Source of the DNA: an uncultured Burkholderiaceae bacterium
GTDB taxonomy: Bacteria; Pseudomonadota; Gammaproteobacteria; Burkholderiales; Burkholderiaceae_B
Assembly: GCA_934525625.1 (NCBI GenBank)
Contig: CAKSZL010000004.1
Coordinates: forward strand, 124,001 to 188,000
Reading direction: 5' to 3'
Length of the DNA: 64,000 nt
Made by a program: the position numbers and the translations under genes
Part shown: one piece after another, positions 35,869-45,773 of the stretch
Layout: every line of letters starts with the position of its first letter
Position numbering within the stretch: position 1 is the stretch's first letter
Notes under the pieces: model-generated
Databases searched by the model: none
What the model was told of the DNA's origin: nothing
What the model saw: only the letters and a program-made list of their open reading frames with translations

Positions 35869-35968
35869 CGCGTGCGCGGCAAGTAAAACAGGCGGCTGCC
35901 TGCAATTTACCATGCATGTGGCGAAAAGATCACCGGCGCTTTGGCCGGCAAACCTGCGCCAACGTGCC

Positions 35969-36424
35969 TTAAGCCATCTCGCCGATGACTTGCACCGTGA
36001 TGCCGACGACGACGTCGGCGTGCAGGGCGACCTGAACGGGGAATTCACCCACGGCCTTGATGGCGCCATCGGGCAGGCGAACCTGCGACTTGACGATGCC
36101 TTCGAAACCTTGCTCGGCCAGCGCGGCGGCGATGTCCATGGTGGTGACGGAACCGAACAGGCGGCCGTCGACGCCGGCTTTCTGCGAGATCTTGACCGTC
36201 TGGCCGTCGAGCTTGGCGCCCTGGGCTTGAGCGGCGGCCAGTTTTTCGGCTTGCAGCTTTTCGAGCTCGGCACGGCGGGCTTCGAATTCGGCGATGGCCG
36301 CTTGCGTGGCGCGACGCGCGATTTTTTGCGGAATCAGGTAGTTGCGCGCATAGCCGTCGCGAACGCGGACGACGTCACCCAGGCTACCCAGGTTGGCGAC
36401 TTTTTCGAGCAGAATGATTTGCAT
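35969..36424 (-). CDS. rplI: 50S ribosomal protein L9
   Basis: 151 aa. The N-terminal RNA-binding domain has the L9 signature ([28 protein letters not shown]). It is joined by a long central helix ([18 protein letters not shown]) to the C-terminal domain. Last gene of the S6-PriB-S18-L9 operon, 15 bp after rpsR. Normal length and sequence. Confidence 0.97.
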   Translation of the reverse strand: MQIILLEKVANLGSLGDVVRVRDGYARNYLIPQKIARRATQAAIAEFEARRAELEKLQAEKLAAAQAQGAKLDGQTVKISQKAGVDGRLFGSVTTMDIAAALAEQGFEGIVKSQVRLPDGAIKAVGEFPVQVALHADVVVGITVQVIGEMA

Positions 36425-36439
36425 GACGGATACCCTCGA

Positions 36440-36712
36440 TTACTTATGGTTATCGGTGTAAGGCAGCAGAGCCAGGAAGCGCGCACGCTTGATGGCGCTG
36501 TCCAGTTGGCGCTGGTAGTGAGCCTTGGTACCGGTCAGGCGGGCAGGAATGATCTTGCCGTTTTCCTGGATGAAATCACGCAGCGTGTCGAGATCCTTGT
36601 AGTCGATTTCGTCGACGCCAGCCACCGTGAAGCGGCAGAACTTGCGGCGCTTGAACAGGGGGTTTTGTTGCCCGAAGCGGCGCTTTTCCTTACGTTTTTT
36701 GAACTGTGCCAT
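36440..36712 (-). CDS. rpsR: 30S ribosomal protein S18
   Basis: 90 aa. Conserved [34 protein letters not shown] and [13 protein letters not shown]. It binds S6 and 16S rRNA in the small-subunit platform. One Cys (FCRF) is present without the zinc-type Cys cluster. Between priB and rplI in the standard order. Confidence 0.97.
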   Translation of the reverse strand: MAQFKKRKEKRRFGQQNPLFKRRKFCRFTVAGVDEIDYKDLDTLRDFIQENGKIIPARLTGTKAHYQRQLDSAIKRARFLALLPYTDNHK

Positions 36713-36794
36713 GGTAAGCCTCTTAACTTTATCTGTGCGCGGCCGTCAGTTGCGGCCCCGCGCCATTCGAATGATTGCCGGCATGTCTGTTGGC

Positions 36795-37127
36795 CTAGGC
36801 CACCCAGCCATCGGAAGGCGCCAGGCGCCCCGCTTGCTGGATGTGCAGCACCAGCCTGTCGGACCCCTTGCGCCGGGGAGCCAGAAACCCCTTGATGGAC
36901 AACGGGGTGCCTAGCGTCGTGTCTGCCAGCAGCAAGGCGATGTCGCCTATCGCCACGGCCTGCAGGGTCAGCGAAATACGTCTGCCCACCCCTGCTTCCA
37001 CGACTTCCGATTCGTGCTCCAGGCGCATTTCCAGCACGGCCTGCCCCGCGGGCGTATACCGTATCGGCTGGACTTCGAGCACCTGTGCCGTCAGGCTTAA
37101 CTGGTTCACGCCGTGCGTGCCAGACAT
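36795..37127 (-). CDS. priB: Primosomal replication protein N (PriB)
   Basis: 110 aa OB-fold single-stranded DNA-binding protein that works with PriA in replication restart. Conserved start NQLSLTAQVLEVQPIRYTPAG and the C-terminal IKGFLAPRRKGSDRLVLHI match beta-proteobacterial PriB. It is located between rpsF (12 bp gap) and rpsR, as in relatives. Confidence 0.92.
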   Translation of the reverse strand: MSGTHGVNQLSLTAQVLEVQPIRYTPAGQAVLEMRLEHESEVVEAGVGRRISLTLQAVAIGDIALLLADTTLGTPLSIKGFLAPRRKGSDRLVLHIQQAGRLAPSDGWVA

Positions 37128-37139
37128 GCCAACCGACTA

Positions 37140-37520
37140 TTACTCTTGCGTTCCTGCTTCGGTGCTGGCTTCGGCGCTGACCTTGCGGGCCTCTTCGCGC
37201 TCGACCGACTTCATCATGATGGAAGGTTCAGTTTCAGCCTTCTTGGTCTTGATAACCAGATGACGCAGCACGGCATCGTTGTAGCGGAACGTGTGTTCGA
37301 GCTCGTCGAGGACGGCTTGGCTGCACTCGACGTTCATGCAAACGTAGTGGGCTTTGACGAGCTTTTGAATGGGATAAGCCAGCTGACGGCGGCCCCAGTC
37401 TTCAAGACGATGCACCTTGCCGCCATCGGCCGTTACCATGGCCTGATAGCGTTCGACCATACCGGGCACTTGCTCGCTTTGGTCGGGATGCACGATGAAT
37501 ACGATTTCGTAATGACGCAT
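37140..37520 (-). CDS. rpsF: 30S ribosomal protein S6
   Basis: 126 aa from ATG 37520, which has CAGGAG upstream and the family start [19 protein letters not shown]; an in-frame start at 37580 is rejected. Partner of S18 in the small subunit. C-terminal acidic tail (ASTEAGTQE). First gene of the operon, preceded by a roughly 170-nt leader with two hairpins. Confidence 0.96.
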   Translation of the reverse strand: MRHYEIVFIVHPDQSEQVPGMVERYQAMVTADGGKVHRLEDWGRRQLAYPIQKLVKAHYVCMNVECSQAVLDELEHTFRYNDAVLRHLVIKTKKAETEPSIMMKSVEREEARKVSAEASTEAGTQE

Positions 37521-37569
37521 TAATGCACTCCTGTGGATTTCCTTGAAGGCATGCGAAGGCATGTGAATC

Positions 37570-37588
37570 AAGCCGGCCAACCCGGCTT
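37570..37588 (-). promoter_or_regulatory. rpsF leader hairpin 2
   Basis: On the minus strand AAGCCGG-GTTGG-CCGGCTT forms a 7-bp stem 50 nt before the rpsF start. A second stem at 37637-37658 (ACCCCCAT/ATGGGGGT) lies further upstream in the same leader. Ribosomal S6:S18 leaders that bind the proteins are known in many bacteria, and these stems could form such a structure. The match to the known consensus was not established. Confidence 0.3.
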
Positions 37589-37692
37589 TTAAACCACACC
37601 AGCCTCAAGGGGACAGCCCGCCCGCTTTTTCGCCGCACCCCCATGTAGCTATGGGGGTAAGCAAAAAGAACGAGTCGAGCAAGAAACCCGGC

Positions 37693-37722
37693 ATTTTAGC
37701 ATATTGCCAAAACACACGGCAA
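37693..37722 (-). promoter_or_regulatory. Probable promoter of the rpsF operon
   Basis: Minus-strand TTGCCG (37722-37717), 18-bp spacer, TAAAAT (37698-37693), about 170 bp upstream of rpsF and downstream of the folE2 stop. It fits sigma-70 reasonably and would separate the ribosomal operon from folE2. Confidence 0.45.
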
Positions 37723-37812
37723 AGGCGCCCATACCAATGGCACGGACGCCCTGAAAACGGATAAGGCCTTAAAGGGACGAGCCCTTGGGTAACGAAGACC
37801 TTAAGTAAAACC

Positions 37813-38625
37813 TCAAGGGCCGACCACCACCGCGTAGGCGGAGTGGTTGTGTATGGATTCGAAGTTCTCGGCTTCGACGCGGAATTGTTGCACGCCGGGG
37901 AAATCGCGCACCTGCACGGCCACGTCGCGCACCAGGTCTTCGACGAACTTGGGGTTGTCGTAGGCGCGCTCGGTGACGTATTTTTCGTCGCCGCGCTTGA
38001 GCAGGCCCCACAGTTCGCACGACGCCTGCTGCTCGATACGCTGGATGAGCGCCGGCACGTCGGGCTGCACGCCCGAAGCGAAACGCGCATGCACGGTGAC
38101 GTGCGAGCGCTGGTTGTGCGCGCCGTATTCGGAGATGGCCTTGGAGCACGGGCACAGGCTGGTAACCGGCACCAGCACCGTCAGCTCGAACTCGACGGGC
38201 TGGCCCTGATGCGCGCGCGCAAACCAGGTGACTTCGTAATCCATCAGGCTGGCCACGCCGGACACCGGCGCCACCTTGTTGATGAAATACGGGAAGACGG
38301 CCGTGAGGTCGCCCTGCTCGGCATTGAGCAGGGGCAGCATTTTTTCGGTCATCTCGCAAAATAGCGCCGGCGTCATGGCTTGCGGGCGGTACTCTTCCAG
38401 CAAGGCCACGAAGCGGGACATGTGCGTGCCCTTTTCGTGGGCCGGCAAGGCGACGGTCAGTTCCCACGTGGCAACCGTGGGCAAGGCCGGCTGGCCGCCC
38501 GCGGCGGCGATCAGCATGGGATGGCGCACGCCGCGCACGCCCACACGCTGGATGGGCAAGTGGCGGGTATCGAGACTGCTTTGGACGTCGGGCATGGCCA
38601 CGACGCTATCGGATACGGAATTCAT
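37813..38625 (-). CDS. folE2: GTP cyclohydrolase FolE2 (type IB)
   Basis: 270 aa from ATG 38625. Converts GTP to 7,8-dihydroneopterin triphosphate for folate or queuosine, using a metal site looser than that of zinc-dependent FolE. Conserved Cys in [19 protein letters not shown], and text [15 protein letters not shown] and [11 protein letters not shown]. It follows dxs by 69 bp on the same strand, a gene order also found in Bordetella relatives. No Zur-type site was recognised. Confidence 0.93.
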   Translation of the reverse strand: MNSVSDSVVAMPDVQSSLDTRHLPIQRVGVRGVRHPMLIAAAGGQPALPTVATWELTVALPAHEKGTHMSRFVALLEEYRPQAMTPALFCEMTEKMLPLLNAEQGDLTAVFPYFINKVAPVSGVASLMDYEVTWFARAHQGQPVEFELTVLVPVTSLCPCSKAISEYGAHNQRSHVTVHARFASGVQPDVPALIQRIEQQASCELWGLLKRGDEKYVTERAYDNPKFVEDLVRDVAVQVRDFPGVQQFRVEAENFESIHNHSAYAVVVGP

Positions 38626-38694
38626 AAGCACTGGGCGGCGTGGGCATGGCACCCACGGCGCAATCGGGAAGACACAAAAGACTATTATGGCGCA

Positions 38695-40599
38695 TCATCG
38701 CGCCGCGTGCTGCGAAACCCTTTCACACTCAGGGTCTTTCAGCTCGGGAAAGCGCTGCAAAACGGCCTGTTCGATGCCGTCGGCGTCCAGCCCCAACTGG
38801 GCCAGCAGAGCCGCCTGGTCGCCATGATCGATGAAGCGGTCGGGCAGGCCCAGCTGCAGCAAGGGGTGCACCAAGCCTTGCTCGTTGAAATACTCTTGCA
38901 CGGCGCTGCCCGCTCCGCCCATCACGGCGGCCTCCTCCACCGTCGCGAAGGCCTGGTGGGTGTTTGCCAGTTCGTCCAGCAGCGCGGTGTCCAGCGGCTT
39001 GACGAAGCGCATGTCTACCAGCGTGGCGTCCAGCCGCTGCGCGGCCTTCAGGGCTTCGGGCACGCGCGTGCCGAAACCCAGTATGGCCAGCCGCCGGCCC
39101 TGGCGCAGCACCCTGCCCTTGCCGATTTCCACGGGTTCGAGCGTATCGCTGGCTTCGACTCCCACGCCCGCGCCGCGCGGATACCGCACGGAAGCCGGCC
39201 CCGGGTGGCGATAACAGGTGTTCAGCAGCAGGCGGGCCTCGCTTTCGTCGGACGGCGTGGCCACAACCATATTGGGCACGCAGCGCAAGAAGGCGATGTC
39301 GTAATTGCCGGCATGGGTGGCGCCGTCGGCCCCCACCAGCCCGGCGCGATCGAGCGCGAACGTGACGTCCAGGTTTTGCAACGCCACGTCGTGGATCAAC
39401 TGGTCGTAGCCGCGCTGCAAAAAGGTGGAATAAATGGCCAGCACGGGCTTGAGCCCTTCGCAGGCCAAGCCCGCCGCAAAGGTGACCGAATGCTGCTCGG
39501 CGATGCCGACGTCGAAATAGCGCTGCGCAAACCGCTGGTGAAACTCGACCATGCCGCTGCCTTCGCGCATGGCGGGCGTGATGCCGACCAGCTTTTCGTC
39601 GGCTTGGGCCATGTCGCACAGCCAGCGGCCGAATACCTGGGTAAAGGTTTGCTTGGGCGGCACGGCGGGTTTCTGGATGCCGATGTCCGGGTCGAACTTG
39701 CCCGGCCCGTGGTACAGCACGGGGTCGGCTTCGGCCAGTTTGTAGCCCTGGCCCTTGCGCGTCACCACGTGCAGAAACTGCAGGCCGCCCAGAGAGCGCA
39801 GGTTTTCCAGCGTGGGTATGAGTACGTCCAGGTCGTGGCCGTCCACCGGCCCCACGTAGTTGAAGCCCAGCTCTTCAAACAGCGTGGCCGGGCGCGCCAT
39901 CATGCCCTTGGCGTGGCCCTCGAAGCGGCGCGCCAGTTCCAGCACCGGCGGCACGTGCTGCAGCACGGCCCGCCCCACGTTCTTGGCGGCCGCATAAAAG
40001 CCGCCCGACATCAGGCGGGCGAAGTAATGGTTCAACGCGCCCACGGGCGGTGAAATCGACATGTCGTTGTCGTTGAGAATGACCAGCATGTCGATGCCGG
40101 GCGTGACGCCGGCGTTGTTCAGGGCCTCGAAGGCCTGGCCGGCGGTCATGGCGCCGTCGCCGATGACGGCGATGTGCTGGCGCTTGTTCAAGCCCAATTG
40201 GCGCGCGGCCACCGCCATGCCCAGCACCGCCGATATCGACGTGGAGGAGTGCGCGGTGCCGAAAGCGTCGTAGGGCGATTCGCTGCGTTTGGGAAAGCCC
40301 GAAAGGCCGCCCTGCTGGCGCAGCGTGGCCATGCCCTCGCGCCGCCCGGTCAGAATCTTGTGGGCGTACGACTGGTGGCCGACGTCCCACACCAGGCGGT
40401 CGTTCGGCGTGTCGAATACGCGGTGCAGGGCCACGGTAAGTTCGATCGTGCCCAGGTTGGACGACAGATGCCCCCCGCTACGCGAAACGGAATGCAGGAT
40501 GAACGCGCGCAACTCTTGCGCCAGCTGCTTGAGCTGGCGGCGATCCATAGGCTTGAGATCAGCCGGCGACTGAACGGTTTCGAGCAGAGAAAACGGCAT
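38695..40599 (-). CDS. dxs: 1-deoxy-D-xylulose-5-phosphate synthase
   Basis: 634 aa from ATG 40599 ([16 protein letters not shown]); the longer in-frame start at 40632 is less likely. Condenses pyruvate and glyceraldehyde-3-phosphate, the first step of the MEP isoprenoid pathway. TPP-binding motif [23 protein letters not shown], conserved [15 protein letters not shown] near the N-terminus, and the transketolase C-terminal domain. It lies 197 bp after ispA, so both early and later isoprenoid steps are clustered. Confidence 0.96.
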   Translation of the reverse strand: MPFSLLETVQSPADLKPMDRRQLKQLAQELRAFILHSVSRSGGHLSSNLGTIELTVALHRVFDTPNDRLVWDVGHQSYAHKILTGRREGMATLRQQGGLSGFPKRSESPYDAFGTAHSSTSISAVLGMAVAARQLGLNKRQHIAVIGDGAMTAGQAFEALNNAGVTPGIDMLVILNDNDMSISPPVGALNHYFARLMSGGFYAAAKNVGRAVLQHVPPVLELARRFEGHAKGMMARPATLFEELGFNYVGPVDGHDLDVLIPTLENLRSLGGLQFLHVVTRKGQGYKLAEADPVLYHGPGKFDPDIGIQKPAVPPKQTFTQVFGRWLCDMAQADEKLVGITPAMREGSGMVEFHQRFAQRYFDVGIAEQHSVTFAAGLACEGLKPVLAIYSTFLQRGYDQLIHDVALQNLDVTFALDRAGLVGADGATHAGNYDIAFLRCVPNMVVATPSDESEARLLLNTCYRHPGPASVRYPRGAGVGVEASDTLEPVEIGKGRVLRQGRRLAILGFGTRVPEALKAAQRLDATLVDMRFVKPLDTALLDELANTHQAFATVEEAAVMGGAGSAVQEYFNEQGLVHPLLQLGLPDRFIDHGDQAALLAQLGLDADGIEQAVLQRFPELKDPECERVSQHAAR

Positions 40600-40796
40600 G
40601 GAGGATGTAAACGGGAACAATCCCGTAATCATAAAGGAAGGCGGGGCGCGGTGTCTTGCCGGCCCGGGCCGGGAGGCTGGCGCCGAAGACCTTCAGCCCC
40701 GCTTTTGGCTTGCGGCTTGCCTCGCGCCCGCACACCGCCCGGATTCGCCAAGTATGCGGCGGCCCGCCTGGCTGGCACGGGAAATCAGCGCGGGAA

Positions 40797-41705
40797 TCAA
40801 TGCGTGCGGTCGGCGATGAAATCGGCCAGCTGCCCCAGGCGCGCGCCCGAAGCGCCCAGCGGCCGCAGCGCCTCGTGGGCCGCCTTTTTCAGGCCGCCCA
40901 ACAGTTCGCGCGCGGTTTCCAGGCCCAGCAGCGTGACGTAGGTGGGCTTGTTGGCGGCGGCATCCTTGCCCGCCGTCTTGCCCAGCGTGGCGGTATCGGC
41001 CACTTCGTCCAGGATGTCGTCTGCCACCTGGAAAGCGACGCCGACGGCCTCGGCGTAATCTTCCAGCGCATCGCGCTGCTGCGAACTGCCCCCCGCCACG
41101 ATGCCGCCCAGCAGGATGCTGGCTTGCAGCATGGCGCCGGTCTTCATGGCATGCATGGCCTGCAACTGGTCGTGGGTCAGCACCCGGCCGACGCTGGCGC
41201 AATCGATGGCCTGGCCGCCCACCATGCCCACGCTGCCCGATGCGCGCGCCAGCAGCTCCACCGACTGCACGATAAGCGCCGGCGCAATCGGCATCTGGGC
41301 CAGCAGCTCGAACGCCAGCGGCTGCAAGGCGTCGCCCACCAGCATGGCGGTGGCCTCGTCGTACTGCTTGTGCACGGTGGGGCGCCCGCGGCGCAGGTCG
41401 TCGTCGTCCATGCAGGGCAAATCGTCGTGCACCAGCGAATAGGCGTGAACGAGCTCGACGGCGGCGGCGGCGCGATCCAGCGCCGCGCGCTGCGCGGGCG
41501 ACAGCGCGCCGTTGCAGACGCAGACTTCGCCGGCCGCATACACCAGCGCGGCGCGCACGCGCTTGCCCCCGCCCAGCACGGCGTAGCGCATCGCCTGATG
41601 CAGCGCCGCCGGCGCAACGTCGGCGGCGGGCAGCCAGGCGTTCAGCGCCTTTTCGACCCGCTCGGCATGCAGCGCCAGCCAGCCGGAAAAATCAAGCTGT
41701 TCCAT
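40797..41705 (-). CDS. ispA: Farnesyl diphosphate synthase (geranyltranstransferase)
   Basis: 302 aa from ATG 41705. Sequential condensation of IPP with DMAPP/GPP to FPP. First Asp-rich motif in LVHDDLPCMDDDDLRRG, second in FQVADDILD, plus GGGKRVRAAL and KTGAML. It begins 14 bp after xseB; xseB-ispA-dxs is a conserved proteobacterial cluster. The much longer in-frame upstream extension is not coding. Confidence 0.95.
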   Translation of the reverse strand: MEQLDFSGWLALHAERVEKALNAWLPAADVAPAALHQAMRYAVLGGGKRVRAALVYAAGEVCVCNGALSPAQRAALDRAAAAVELVHAYSLVHDDLPCMDDDDLRRGRPTVHKQYDEATAMLVGDALQPLAFELLAQMPIAPALIVQSVELLARASGSVGMVGGQAIDCASVGRVLTHDQLQAMHAMKTGAMLQASILLGGIVAGGSSQQRDALEDYAEAVGVAFQVADDILDEVADTATLGKTAGKDAAANKPTYVTLLGLETARELLGGLKKAAHEALRPLGASGARLGQLADFIADRTH

Positions 41706-41719
41706 TTTTTCCGTCCGTG

Positions 41720-42013
41720 TTATTCCCGTTCGCCCGAGCCGTCTTGGGCGCCCGAAGCGCCGTAGGGTTCCAGCAGGTTGCCCTGCAAGACCTTGACCTG
41801 TTCCTCGGCCTTGTCCAGCAGCGACTGGCACAGCCGCGCCAAGGCCACGCCTTGCTGGTAGGCCGCCAGGGATTGCTCCAGGGGCAGGTCGCCGTCTTCC
41901 ATGCGGGCGACCAGGGTTTCCAGTTGCGCCAGGGCCGTTTCGAAATCTTGGGGAGCGTCGGGCAATACGCCGTCGGCGTCGGCTTGTTCGGAAAAAGGAA
42001 GGGGCTGATTCAT
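41720..42013 (-). CDS. xseB: Exodeoxyribonuclease VII small subunit
   Basis: 97 aa. Conserved DFETALAQLETLVARMEDGD and LPLEQSLAAYQQGVAL identify XseB, which with XseA degrades single-stranded DNA. Acidic, low-complexity C-terminus (GASGAQDGSGERE). First gene of the xseB-ispA-dxs-folE2 group, divergent from the Rieske gene. Confidence 0.93.
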   Translation of the reverse strand: MNQPLPFSEQADADGVLPDAPQDFETALAQLETLVARMEDGDLPLEQSLAAYQQGVALARLCQSLLDKAEEQVKVLQGNLLEPYGASGAQDGSGERE

Positions 42014-42345
42014 GCGTCGTTCCAGGTAAAAAAGCCGTGGCGTTCAAACGCCCCGGCCAGTCCATTTTTCGATTGTACGGGATCAGGCCCGGGGGCTGCT
42101 GTCCAAGCGCGCCATTTTCGTGCATTCCGGGCTGCCCTATGCCGCGGAATTCCCGGGCACATGGGGTACAATTTGCCCCTTTCGCAATCTCCTTTCTGCC
42201 CAACCGTTTGTTTTCTTCTCAACGGGCCAGCCCACGCGCGGCATTTTGCGCCGCCGGGCCGCTTCCACGGTAACACGCCCCCAGGGGCGGCAAACCCAAG
42301 CGCGCAGGCACGGCCCGACATCCGCGAAACGGGGGAGGACACACC

Positions 42346-43488
42346 ATGGCCGACATTGGTCGCGAGGCGCAGTTCGCGCCCGCGCGTACGCAACTGCCTG
42401 TCGACAGCTATTTCGACGAAGCCATTTTTGCGCAGGAACAGGCACATATCTTCGCCCGGGCGGCCCACTATATCGGGCACGAAAAACTCGTTCCGGAAGT
42501 CGGCGACTGGCATGCGCTGGCGCAGGAAGACAACGGGCGCGTGCTGGTGCGCAACCCCGAGGGCGTCGAACTGCTGTCCAACGTCTGCCGCCATCGCCAG
42601 GCGCTCATCCTGGGCTTCAGCGGGCAAGACGGGCAAAGCCAGAGCGGCAAGCTGCACCGCACGGGCGGCAACATCGTCTGCCCCATCCATCGCTGGACAT
42701 ACGACAAGCAAGGCAAGCTGCTGGGCGCGCCCAAGTTCGCGCAATCGCCCTGCCTGAACCTCCAGCGCTTCGAGCTGCGCAACTGCCACGGCCTGCTTTT
42801 CGAAGGCAAGCGCGACCCCGCGCGCGACCTGGCGCCGCTGTTTCAACGGCCCGAGTTCGATTTGTCCGACTATCGGCTGGGCCACGTCGAGATCCACGAC
42901 TGCCGCTACAACTGGAAGACCTTCATCGAGGTCTACCTTGAGGACTACCACGTCGGCCCCTTCCATCCGGGGCTGGGGCGCTTCGTCACCTGCGACGACC
43001 TGGACTGGGAATTCTCCGACTGGTACAGCCTGCAGCGCGTGGGCGTGCACCGGGCGCTGGGTTCGCCGGGCAGCCCCGCCTACCAGGAATGGCACCGCCA
43101 ATTGCTGCGCTATCGCGGCGGGCGCGCGCCCGATTTCGGCGCCATCTGGGTGGTGTATTTCCCCACGCACATGATAGAAATCTATCCCCACGTGGTGGTG
43201 CTCTCCACGCTGCATCCGGTCAGCCCGCAGCATACCGTCAACGTGGTGGAGTTCTATTACCCCAGCGACGTCGTCGAGCATCGCCCCGAGTTCATGCAGG
43301 CCCAGCGCGCGGCCTACATGGAAACCGCGGTCGAGGACGACGAAATCGCCGAGCGCATGGACGCGGGCCGCCGAGCCTTGATGCGCCGCGGCGTCAACGA
43401 GACGGGCCCGTACCAGTCGCCCATGGAAGACGGCATGCTGCACTTCCATGCCTGGTACCGGCGCACCATGGGTATGCTGGCCGAATAA
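42346..43488 (+). CDS. Rieske 2Fe-2S aromatic-ring-hydroxylating oxygenase alpha subunit
   Basis: 380 aa. The Rieske cluster has Cys/His ligands in NVCRHRQ and IVCPIHRWTYD (about residues 80-120). The catalytic domain has the mononuclear iron ligands in EVYLEDYHVGPFHPGLG (His, His) and a downstream acidic residue in the VEDDEIAERMDAG region. The family includes ring hydroxylases and choline/betaine-type monooxygenases; the substrate cannot be told. No reductase, ferredoxin or beta-subunit gene is adjacent, so electrons must come from a distant partner. RBS GGGAGG. Divergent from xseB. Confidence 0.85.
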   Translation: MADIGREAQFAPARTQLPVDSYFDEAIFAQEQAHIFARAAHYIGHEKLVPEVGDWHALAQEDNGRVLVRNPEGVELLSNVCRHRQALILGFSGQDGQSQSGKLHRTGGNIVCPIHRWTYDKQGKLLGAPKFAQSPCLNLQRFELRNCHGLLFEGKRDPARDLAPLFQRPEFDLSDYRLGHVEIHDCRYNWKTFIEVYLEDYHVGPFHPGLGRFVTCDDLDWEFSDWYSLQRVGVHRALGSPGSPAYQEWHRQLLRYRGGRAPDFGAIWVVYFPTHMIEIYPHVVVLSTLHPVSPQHTVNVVEFYYPSDVVEHRPEFMQAQRAAYMETAVEDDEIAERMDAGRRALMRRGVNETGPYQSPMEDGMLHFHAWYRRTMGMLAE

Positions 43489-43542
43489 AGGGGCCGCCTC
43501 GGGCAGGCGAAGCGCCGGCCTCCAAGGGCGCGCCCGCACCCG

Positions 43543-44472
43543 TCAGCGCCCGGCCCGCTTCGCGCCGTCGCCGCGGACGCCATTGGTTTTCTTGGTGTTC
43601 TTGGCCTTGCCCTGAGCCGCGCCAGCCTGCTTGCTTTGCACGTAGGTACGCCAGGTGGAGAGCAGGCCCGAGCCTATCACCAGCGCCATGCCGGCCCAGG
43701 CGATGGGGTCGGGTACGTCGCCCCAGAACAGCAGGCCCCAGCCCGCCGCAAAGATGATGGTGGAGTATTGCAGCGCGGCGGTCAGCAGCGCCGAACCGGC
43801 CCCGAACGCCCGCGTCATCGCCAACTGGCCCACCATGCCCGACAGGCCCACGCCCGCCAGGCCGAGCCAGGCTTTCCAGCCCAGTTCGACCCAGCCCTGG
43901 GCCAGCACCGCGATCAGCCCCGACAAAGAACCCGCCAGCGAGAAAATCAGCACGGTACGCCATTCGGATTCGCCGGCGCGGCCGATCTGGCGCACCTGCA
44001 TCATGGCCACCGCCCCCAGCGCACCGCCGCACAAGCCCATCAGGCCAGCGAAAAAGTTTTCTTCGCCGATGCTGGGGCGCAAGACGCCCAGCACCCCGAG
44101 AAACCCCAGCAGCACGGCCAGCACGCGCACGTAATCACGCTGCTTGACGCCCCACAGCATCCAGCCGGCGATGAACAGCGGCGAGGTATAGTTCAGGCTG
44201 ACCGCCGTGGACAACGGCAGGTTGGACAAGGCGAAGAAGCCCAGCCACATCGATGTGACGCCGGCCACGTTGCGCCACAGGTGCAGACGCCAGCTGATAG
44301 GCCGCGCGGATCGGTTCGTCAACCAGGCCCACGACAGCAGTAACACCACCGACGGCAGCGCGCGAAACAGCACGATCTGCGCCAGCGATGCGCCGTGATC
44401 GGCTGAAACCTTGATCGACGCCCCCATCAAAGAGAACATCGCACAAGCCAAAATCATCCACAACGATTGCAT
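43543..44472 (-). CDS. EamA/DMT-family transporter
   Basis: 309 aa, ten membrane helices in two EamA repeats (residues about 1-135 and 145-280), then a basic Lys/Ala-rich cytosolic tail (KAKNTKKTNGVRGDGAKRAGR). It is a drug/metabolite exporter of unknown substrate. MLWGVKQRDYVRVLAVLLG and PDPIAWAGMALVIGSGLL are typical. It is convergent with the Rieske gene (54-bp gap) and divergent from htpX. Confidence 0.85.
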   Translation of the reverse strand: MQSLWMILACAMFSLMGASIKVSADHGASLAQIVLFRALPSVVLLLSWAWLTNRSARPISWRLHLWRNVAGVTSMWLGFFALSNLPLSTAVSLNYTSPLFIAGWMLWGVKQRDYVRVLAVLLGFLGVLGVLRPSIGEENFFAGLMGLCGGALGAVAMMQVRQIGRAGESEWRTVLIFSLAGSLSGLIAVLAQGWVELGWKAWLGLAGVGLSGMVGQLAMTRAFGAGSALLTAALQYSTIIFAAGWGLLFWGDVPDPIAWAGMALVIGSGLLSTWRTYVQSKQAGAAQGKAKNTKKTNGVRGDGAKRAGR

Positions 44473-44756
44473 GATGCCCGCCCGCTACCGTGCAAGAAAC
44501 GCCCTGCCCCCACCACGAAAGGCGATACTATACGCCAGCCGCAGGCCTCCCGGCCCGGATTCGGCCTTCAGCGCCGGGGGAACCACGGGCTCTTCTCGCG
44601 GACTAAAGCTCCATGCAGGCTGGTGTCCGGACGCCGTTTGCGCCCGCCGACAGAACATAACACTTAGACGCCAAGTCTTTACATTCCGGGCACCGCCTCC
44701 ATTTATCCTTATAAAATGGTTAGCTCCTTACAGTTCGCACAAAGGAAACCCACACA

Positions 44757-45629
44757 ATGAAACGCATTTTCCTGTTCCTGGCCACCAACCTGGCCGTTGT
44801 CGTCGTTCTGGGCATCGCCATGAACGTGCTGGGCGTCGGCCGCTACCTGACGGCCAACGGCATGGATCTCGGCCAACTGCTCGTCTTCTCGGCCATCATC
44901 GGCTTTACGGGCTCGTTCATCTCGCTGCTGATCAGCAAATGGATGGCCAAGAAAAGCACCGGCGCCCGCGTCATCGACCCCAACCGTCCGGCCAATGCGC
45001 GTGAAGCCTGGCTGGTCAACACCGTGCACCAGCTGGCCGACCGCGCCGGCATCGGCCGCCCCGAAGTCGCCATCTACGACGGCCCGCCCAACGCCTTCGC
45101 CACCGGCGCCTCCAAGAACAACTCGCTGGTGGCGGTTTCCACCGGCCTGCTGCAAAGCATGACCGAAGAAGAAGTGGCCGCCGTGCTGGGCCACGAGGTC
45201 GCGCACATCGCCAACGGCGACATGGTCACGCTTACCCTCATCCAGGGCGTCGTCAACACCTTCGTAATATTTTTGGCGCGCGTGGTGGGCTATTTCATCG
45301 ACAAGGCCGTACTCAAGAACGAAAACGGCGTGGGCCTGGGCTATTACGCCACGGTCATCGTCTGTGAGATCCTGTTCGGCATCCTGGCCTCCATCATCGT
45401 GGCCTGGTTCTCGCGCCAGCGCGAATACCGCGCCGACGCCGGTTCGGCCAAGCTGATGGGCGCGCGCGAACCCATGATCCGCGCCCTGGCCCGCCTGGGC
45501 GGCGTGGAAGCGGGCGAGCTGCCCAAGACCTTCGAAGCGGCCGGCATCTCCGGCGGCCGCAGCCTGGGCGCGCTGTTCGCATCGCACCCGCCCATCGAAG
45601 ACCGCATCCGCGCCTTGCAGCAGCGCTAA
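44757..45629 (+). CDS. htpX: Membrane-bound zinc metalloprotease HtpX
   Basis: 290 aa. Quality-control protease of the inner membrane. Two N-terminal helices (4-24 and 37-58), zinc motif HEVAH in [12 protein letters not shown] (about 145-149), two more helices (about 160-175 and 198-218), then the third ligand Glu in [19 protein letters not shown]-terminal [15 protein letters not shown]. The RBS AAAGGA lies upstream. No convincing sigma-32 promoter was found. A dispersed repeat begins at its stop codon. Confidence 0.95.
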   Translation: MKRIFLFLATNLAVVVVLGIAMNVLGVGRYLTANGMDLGQLLVFSAIIGFTGSFISLLISKWMAKKSTGARVIDPNRPANAREAWLVNTVHQLADRAGIGRPEVAIYDGPPNAFATGASKNNSLVAVSTGLLQSMTEEEVAAVLGHEVAHIANGDMVTLTLIQGVVNTFVIFLARVVGYFIDKAVLKNENGVGLGYYATVIVCEILFGILASIIVAWFSRQREYRADAGSAKLMGAREPMIRALARLGGVEAGELPKTFEAAGISGGRSLGALFASHPPIEDRIRALQQR

Positions 45630-45732
45630 TTCCATTTCCATATCAAGCGATTACTTTGTCGACTTCGCTTGCCGTACGATTTGTACTGTCTGCGCTTCGT
45701 CTTCGCGTACTCGCTTGATCTAGAACTGGAAT
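45628..45732. repeat. Dispersed palindromic repeat, family 3 copy A
   Basis: About 105 bp, strongly similar to 63310-63408 (shared CTTGTACTGTCTGCGCTTCG-like core and TTCGCGTACTCG). Its ends are inverted copies: ATTCCATTTCCATATCAAGC versus, on the other strand, ATTCCAGTTCTAGATCAAGC. It starts inside the htpX stop codon and ends 42 bp before the Wzz-type start. Confidence 0.7.
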
Positions 45733-45773
45733 AAGTGCGCCGCACTCACTCATATCATCCTTGCCCGTCCCGC

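Larger units (their letters stand above)
35583..35968. other. Intergenic region dnaB/rplI
   Basis: 386 bp without a gene. It contains the dnaB leader (35583-35651), a 165-bp MITE (35652-35816), the operon terminator (35832-35868) and about 100 bp of unremarkable sequence before the rplI stop. If dnaB had a promoter upstream of the MITE, the MITE now separates it from the gene or supplies a new one. Confidence 0.6.

Noticed and set aside
40608..40796. Gene or attenuator between ispA and dxs
   Set aside because: The 197-bp gap shows no RBS-preceded frame of note and no strong terminator-like hairpin with a T-run.
44640..44720. Sigma-32 heat-shock promoter for htpX
   Set aside because: No CTTGAAA..CCCCAT-type pair was found; TTTACA is present but spacing to the nearest -10-like hexamers is wrong.
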